Source of the DNA: Aldehydirespirator sp965204415
GTDB taxonomy: Bacteria; Actinomycetota; Acidimicrobiia; Acidimicrobiales; Aldehydirespiratoraceae
Assembly: GCA_965204415.1 (NCBI GenBank)
Contig: CBDBEL010000004.1
Span: 1,426,001-1,490,000, forward strand
Direction of reading: 5' to 3'
Length of the DNA stretch: 64,000 nucleotides
Each line of letters opens with the position of its first letter. Within the stretch, counting starts at the first letter, position 1. Both the position numbers and the translations under genes were made by a program. Under the pieces are notes generated by a model. That model did no database searches, had not been told where the DNA came from, and saw only the letters and a program-made list of their open reading frames with translations. Of this stretch, positions 60,541 through 64,000 are shown one piece after another.

Positions 60541-60572
60541 TCGGATGAGACATAGTTATTTCCCAACCTAAA
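60541..60572 (-). promoter_or_regulatory. Shared promoter motif A, AmiS/UreI gene
   Basis: TTTAGGTT-N14-TCTCATCCGA on the minus strand, 30 nt before ATG 60511, with the same blocks and spacing as at 55446-55477 upstream of the flavoprotein. Confidence 0.65.
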
Positions 60573-60647
60573 CCCTGGACGCCGAAGCGTCAAACCTGGA
60601 GCTGCCGCCCGTCGGGATCCGAGGCTGACCGGTGCCCCGGCGCCGTC

Positions 60648-61016
60648 TCAGTGGTCGTGATGATGATGGTCGTGGTGATGGTCGTGATCGCCGTGGTCGT
60701 GGCCCGGCGGGCGCTCCGCGTAAGCCGCGGCCAGGGCGTCCACCTCGGGCTCGGAGACGATCGCCCGCTCCTCCACGATCGACTCGAGGGCCTCCTGCCA
60801 GCGCTCGTAGTACCGGTACTCCCCCACCGGATCCGACTCCCAGCGCTGCACTGCGGCGATGAGGTGGTCGCGGAAGTCGTCCCAGGTGAAATGGCCGCCC
60901 TCCACCAGAGCCATGGCCATGGCGAAGCTGCGCCCCTCCCAGGGCGCGTCGAAGACCAGCTCGCCGTTGAGCCGGGGCGGGGCGGCCGGGCCTTCGATGT
61001 CGAGGGTGAGAGCCAC
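60648..61016 (-). CDS. Nitrile hydratase activator (cobalt insertion) with His-rich tail
   Basis: The 122-residue protein resembles the nitrile hydratase beta N-terminus and the P14K/NhlE-type activators: LNGELVFDAPWEGRSFAMAMALVEGGHFTWDDFRDHLIAAVQRWE and YYERWQEALESIVEERAIV. It ends in a tail of about 17 residues that are almost all His and Asp, suited to binding or delivering Co. The start is taken as GTG 61016; a CTG overlapping the alpha-subunit stop is possible. It is the last gene of the beta-alpha-activator operon. Confidence 0.86.
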   Translation of the reverse strand: MALTLDIEGPAAPPRLNGELVFDAPWEGRSFAMAMALVEGGHFTWDDFRDHLIAAVQRWESDPVGEYRYYERWQEALESIVEERAIVSEPEVDALAAAYAERPPGHDHGDHDHHHDHHHHDH

Positions 61017-61024
61017 CGGCGCGT

Positions 61025-61624
61025 TCAGCCTGCGCTGACCTTGGCCACCCCCACCATGGCGTCCCGGGTCACGAGCGCGGCCAGCTCGTCCTCGGAGAGG
61101 TCCTCGGTCCCCTCGGGCCGCTGGGGCAGCACCAAGTATCGATTCTCGGCGCTCGAGTCCCAGACCCGGACGTCCACGCCGTCGTCGAGGTCGAGCCCCA
61201 TCTCGCTCAGCAGGGTGCGGGGCTCGCGGACCATGCGGCTGCGGTAGGCCGGGTCCTTGTACCACTCCGGCGGCAGTCCGAGGACCGGCCACGGATAGCA
61301 TGAGCAGAGGGTGCACACCACCACGTTGTGCACGTCGTCGGAGTTCTCGACCACCACGATGTGCTCGCCCTGGGGTCCGGCGAAGCCCAGTTCCTTGATG
61401 GCACCGGTGCCGTCGGCGAGCAGCTGGGCGCGGTAGTCGCCGTCGACCCAGGCCTTGGCCACCACCTTGGCCCCGTTCATGGGGCCCACGTCGTTGACCA
61501 TGCGGTTGATGAACCCGTCGAGCACCTCGGACTTGATCAGGCCGCGCTCGGCCAGCAGCGACTCCAGTGCCTCGGCTCGCACCTCGGGCGGCAGGCGGTC
61601 CTTGTTCTTGGTGGGATCAGCCAT
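61025..61624 (-). CDS. Cobalt-type nitrile hydratase alpha subunit
   Basis: The 199-residue protein carries the metal-binding claw VCTLCSCYPWPVLGLPPEWYK (Cys104-Thr105-Leu-Cys107-Ser-Cys109). Thr rather than Ser after the first Cys marks the non-corrin cobalt type; two of the Cys are oxidised in mature enzymes. Further family segments are KVVAKAWVDGDYRAQLLADG and VWDSSAENRYLVLPQRPEGTEDLSEDELAALVTRDAMVGV. It hydrates nitriles to amides with the beta subunit, whose gene abuts its start. Thiocyanate hydrolase gamma shares the motif, but the separate full-length beta argues for nitrile hydratase. Confidence 0.93.
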   Translation of the reverse strand: MADPTKNKDRLPPEVRAEALESLLAERGLIKSEVLDGFINRMVNDVGPMNGAKVVAKAWVDGDYRAQLLADGTGAIKELGFAGPQGEHIVVVENSDDVHNVVVCTLCSCYPWPVLGLPPEWYKDPAYRSRMVREPRTLLSEMGLDLDDGVDVRVWDSSAENRYLVLPQRPEGTEDLSEDELAALVTRDAMVGVAKVSAG

Positions 61625-62284
61625 CTAACTCGCCTCCAGGTAGCTCTCGAACAGGTCGATCCGTAGCACGGACGTCTCCGCGCCGGGGCCCCAGAGCTCG
61701 GTGGAGTCGAACTCAACGGTGTACACGTGCTGGGGATTCTCGCCCGTGAAATGGGCGTTGGTGTCGGGCAGCAGCGCGGCGGGGCGGTGTGCGTGGACCG
61801 TGCCGGTTCGGCCCCGTATGTACCCGGGCATGCGGGTATGGCCGTCGGTTCGGATCTCCTTGGCCCTCACCCGGTCCCCTACCGAGAAGGCGGGAGGGTC
61901 GTCGATCTCCCGCAGCGACCCGGCGCCGCCCCGGTCGTAGACGGGCTTCTTCTCCTCCACGTCGGGCGGTTCGGGGACCGACTCCCCGGACAGGTTGCGG
62001 GCCCGGGCCTCCACCGCGCCGGGCGCCAGCACGCCGCTGTCGACGAGCAGGGTCTCCGCGCACGCCAGCCAGCGGCCGTAGTAGCCGTCGGCCAGGTAGT
62101 CGTAGGGGTGCAGGCGCTCGAGGCCGTGCCGGAAGGCGTCGAGGTTGGTGCCCGACAGACCCATCGACATCGCTCCCATGGCGAAGGCGCGGCCGTGCCA
62201 GTCCTCGCGGAACACGGGCTCGTCGGGGTCGATGGACACGGTGCCCCAACCGTGCATTCCTCCCATGTCGTGGATGCCGTCCAT
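61625..62284 (-). CDS. Nitrile hydratase beta subunit
   Basis: The 219-residue protein starts MDGIHDMGGMHGWGTV, the classic beta-subunit opening, and continues FREDWHGRAFAMGAMSMGL, YDYLADGYYGRWLACAETLLVDSGVL and the C-terminal SH3-like barrel FSVGDRVRAKEIRTDGHTRMPGYIRGRTGTV with HFTGENPQHVYTVEFDSTELWG. Beta precedes alpha and activator, as in cobalt-type operons of rhodococci. ATG 62284 has GGGAGG upstream. Confidence 0.94.
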   Translation of the reverse strand: MDGIHDMGGMHGWGTVSIDPDEPVFREDWHGRAFAMGAMSMGLSGTNLDAFRHGLERLHPYDYLADGYYGRWLACAETLLVDSGVLAPGAVEARARNLSGESVPEPPDVEEKKPVYDRGGAGSLREIDDPPAFSVGDRVRAKEIRTDGHTRMPGYIRGRTGTVHAHRPAALLPDTNAHFTGENPQHVYTVEFDSTELWGPGAETSVLRIDLFESYLEAS

Positions 62285-62328
62285 CGGAGCCTCCCAGTCT
62301 GCGGATTCCTCGGCCGTGGCCCGGTGCC

Positions 62329-62342
62329 TCAACTATAAGACA
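62329..62342. promoter_or_regulatory. Shared motif B upstream of nitrile hydratase
   Basis: TCAACTATAAGACA lies 45 nt before the beta-subunit start and matches 55957-55970. On the minus strand it holds TATAGT as a likely -10. A short GCAAC/GTTGC dyad follows at about 62343-62354. Confidence 0.5.
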
Positions 62343-62417
62343 GCAACCAGTTGCAAGAGAAATGCGGAACTGCCTCGCACCAATCCCGGTCGGCCCCGAG
62401 GGACCTGACGTCCGGGA

Positions 62418-63950
62418 TCAGCAGAGGCTGGCCAGCTCGCGGGCCCGGGCCACCAGGCTCTCCTCAGCCTCGGCGTAGCCCTTGAGTGCCTCGACCGCGG
62501 CAGCCCGCAGGCGAGCCGCGTGGTCGGAGAACTCCTCTGCCAGCGATCTCACCTCGCCCGGCGCGGCCCCGCCCGTCGCGCGCCGGGTGGCCACGATGCG
62601 GCGCGGGTCCAGCGCCTCTGCCAGCGCAGCGGCATCCAGTCCGAGCCGCCGCCCGCAGACCTCGGAGGCGGCCTCGTCGAGCATCTCGGAAGTGATGTCC
62701 ATCCCGGTGAGCCCGCGGCCGCTGGCGGCCCGCACCGCCCGGCCCACCACGTGGTAGGCGGTGCGGTAGTCGACCCCGGCGGCCACCATCACGTACTCGG
62801 CCAGGTCGGTGGCCTGGGTGAAGCCTCGTTCGAGCTCGGACCACATCCGCTCGGCGTTGACGGTCAGGGTCTTCACCACACCGGCGGTCAGGGCGCTCAC
62901 CCTGATAGTGAAGTCGAGCGCCCGGGGGATCTCGCCGTAGGCGAAGATCAGGTTGTCGCTGCGCGCCGACGGGCTCTTGACCACGGCCAGGAAGCCGCTC
63001 ATCCTGCCGATCAGCACTCCGCTGGCCCCCCGGATGATGGACAGGGAGTAGGGGTTGCGCTTCTGGGGCATCAGGACCGAGGCCCGGGTGAACGGTCCGG
63101 CCAGGTCGACGTAGTCGAACTCCTGGCTCGACCAGATCTCGAGGTCCTCGGCCAGCTTGGCCTGGTTGGCGATCATGCTCGCCGAGGTGGCCAGCAGATC
63201 GATGAACACGTCGGTCTGCCACATGGCGTCGCGGGTATGGGAGATCACGCCGTCGAACCCGAGGTCGGCGGCGATGGCGCCCCGATCGTCCAGCAGCCGG
63301 CTGCCGTTGACGCAGCCCGCGCCACCGGGGCTGGTGTTGACCTGCTCGAGGGCGGCCCGGAACCGCTCGCCGTCGCGCAGCGCGGGCGGGACGAAGGCCA
63401 GCAGGTAATGGCCGAAGGTGGACGGCTGGGCCTGCTGGAGGTAGGTCTGGTCGCCCATGAACGTCTCGGCGTGCTCCGCCGCCACCGCAGCCGCGGTCGA
63501 CGCGAAATCGGCTCCTACCTCGATGAGCCGCGCCGTCTGGGACCTCAGCAGCAGCCGCAGCGCGACGCGGGCGGCCTCCCTGCGGGGACGGCCGGCGTGC
63601 AGCCAGCCGGCCGAATCGCCGATGCGTTCCACGAAGTGGCGCTCCCGGGAGTTGTAGACCTCCCCGGAGGCGGAATCGTAGGGGAAATCGGCCGGGTCGG
63701 TTCCGTAGGCGTCGAGCAGCACCTCCAGCAGGTCGGCGGCGGCCGGCTGGGGAATGAGGCCCCTGCTCCGCAGGTCCAGCACATGGCCGAGGTCGGCGAG
63801 GTTCAGCCCGTGGTGCAGCAGCGGAGCGTCGGCGATCTCCCACGCGAACCCGGCGTCGACCAGCTCCTGCGCAGGCGCCTCCGGCGACGGCCCCGCCAGC
63901 CGGGCTCCGCGGGCAGCCTCGGGGCCCGGATCCGGGCTAGATCCACTCAT
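62418..63950 (-). CDS. Argininosuccinate lyase-like protein (aspartase/fumarase superfamily)
   Basis: The 510-residue protein has superfamily blocks RERHFVERIGDSAGWLHAGRPRREAARVALRL, TYLQQAQPSTFGHYLLAFV and SVLMPQKRNPYSLSIIRGA, the last being the signature loop S-x-M-P-x-K-x-N-P. Order and spacing fit argininosuccinate lyase, but the chain is longer and quite diverged, and no other arginine genes are near. It may act on another aspartyl or succinyl adduct. ATG 63950 overlaps the end of the next minus-strand gene by 14 nt. Confidence 0.82.
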   Translation of the reverse strand: MSGSSPDPGPEAARGARLAGPSPEAPAQELVDAGFAWEIADAPLLHHGLNLADLGHVLDLRSRGLIPQPAAADLLEVLLDAYGTDPADFPYDSASGEVYNSRERHFVERIGDSAGWLHAGRPRREAARVALRLLLRSQTARLIEVGADFASTAAAVAAEHAETFMGDQTYLQQAQPSTFGHYLLAFVPPALRDGERFRAALEQVNTSPGGAGCVNGSRLLDDRGAIAADLGFDGVISHTRDAMWQTDVFIDLLATSASMIANQAKLAEDLEIWSSQEFDYVDLAGPFTRASVLMPQKRNPYSLSIIRGASGVLIGRMSGFLAVVKSPSARSDNLIFAYGEIPRALDFTIRVSALTAGVVKTLTVNAERMWSELERGFTQATDLAEYVMVAAGVDYRTAYHVVGRAVRAASGRGLTGMDITSEMLDEAASEVCGRRLGLDAAALAEALDPRRIVATRRATGGAAPGEVRSLAEEFSDHAARLRAAAVEALKGYAEAEESLVARARELASLC

Positions 63951-64000
63951 CGGTCTCGGTGGCCCGGCGCTTGGACGCGGCTGCGACTACGGCGTCGACC
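63937..64000 (-). CDS. C-terminal end of an upstream gene (partial)
   Basis: A minus-strand frame entering from the window edge reads DAVVAAASKRRATETDEWI and stops at 63937, overlapping the lyase start by 14 nt. Overlap of this kind suggests a co-transcribed upstream gene. Too little is present to name it. Confidence 0.4.
   Translation of the reverse strand, partial: VDAVVAAASKRRATETDEWI

Noticed and set aside
61025..62284. Thiocyanate hydrolase
   Set aside because: The CTLCSC motif is shared, but a full-length beta subunit, the beta-alpha-activator order and the adjacent AmiS-type channel fit cobalt nitrile hydratase better.

Overview
The window looks like chromosome from a GC-rich actinobacterium, most likely a member of the Acidimicrobiia. 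This rests on the base composition, S-layer-homology (SLH) repeats of a kind I associate with that class, and the set of IclR, BKACE, CaiB/BaiF, ETF and MSMEG_05xx-type families. No rRNA, tRNA, IS element or CRISPR array is visible.

Layout. 0-7 kb: an MFS pump, a transglutaminase / alpha-E / circularly permuted ATP-grasp trio, a dienelactone hydrolase and an FMN alpha-hydroxy-acid oxidase. 7-8.3 kb: a GPP34 fragment and an SLH protein built from exact 186-bp and 66-bp tandem repeats. 8.4-15.1 kb: a defence island (McrBC-type pair, DinJ-type antitoxin with a decayed toxin, ABC-ATPase plus TOPRIM-like pair). A displaced 3' end of a hydratase gene lies on its left and the intact hydratase gene on its right. 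16-20.7 kb: an NAD-type formate dehydrogenase whose catalytic subunit reads through an in-frame UGA as selenocysteine and whose iron-sulfur N-terminus is a separate gene. 20.7-31.5 kb: BKACE, prolyl-tRNA synthetase, and a dimethylglycine-dehydrogenase-like enzyme with ETF and an IclR regulator, divergent from formate-THF ligase and metF. 31.6-34.3 kb: rmuC and an aldolase lie between intact metF and a second metF 3' end. 34.3-41.7 kb: fic, folD, serA, DUF1015, a decayed GH43/SLH locus, and an AAA/DUF4143 ATPase preceded by six 23-bp repeats. 41.7-53 kb: amine, CoA and aldehyde metabolism, ThrH and RNase HII. 53.2-62.3 kb: a nitrogen-scavenging cluster with MSMEG_0572-, 0568- and 0567-type proteins, a DUF1116 protein, an AmiS/UreI channel and a cobalt-type nitrile hydratase with its activator. 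The end holds an argininosuccinate-lyase-like gene.

How the genes work together (inference). Methyl groups taken from dimethylglycine or sarcosine would pass to ETF and THF. FolD, formate-THF ligase (run towards ATP) and formate dehydrogenase would then oxidise them to CO2, while SerA and ThrH link to serine. BKACE could feed this route from carnitine. The dmgdh/fhs and folD/serA intergenic regions share CGGAA/TTCCG operator modules, probably bound by the IclR protein encoded in the dmgdh operon. In the nitrile cluster, nitrile hydratase and an amide/urea channel would supply nitrogen. Two of its promoters share one motif and two others share a second.

The strongest points for a second look are the selenocysteine formate dehydrogenase with a split alpha subunit, the twice-repeated pattern of intact gene, cargo and displaced 3' end, the shared operators, the 23-bp iterons and the frame-shifted SLH repeats.
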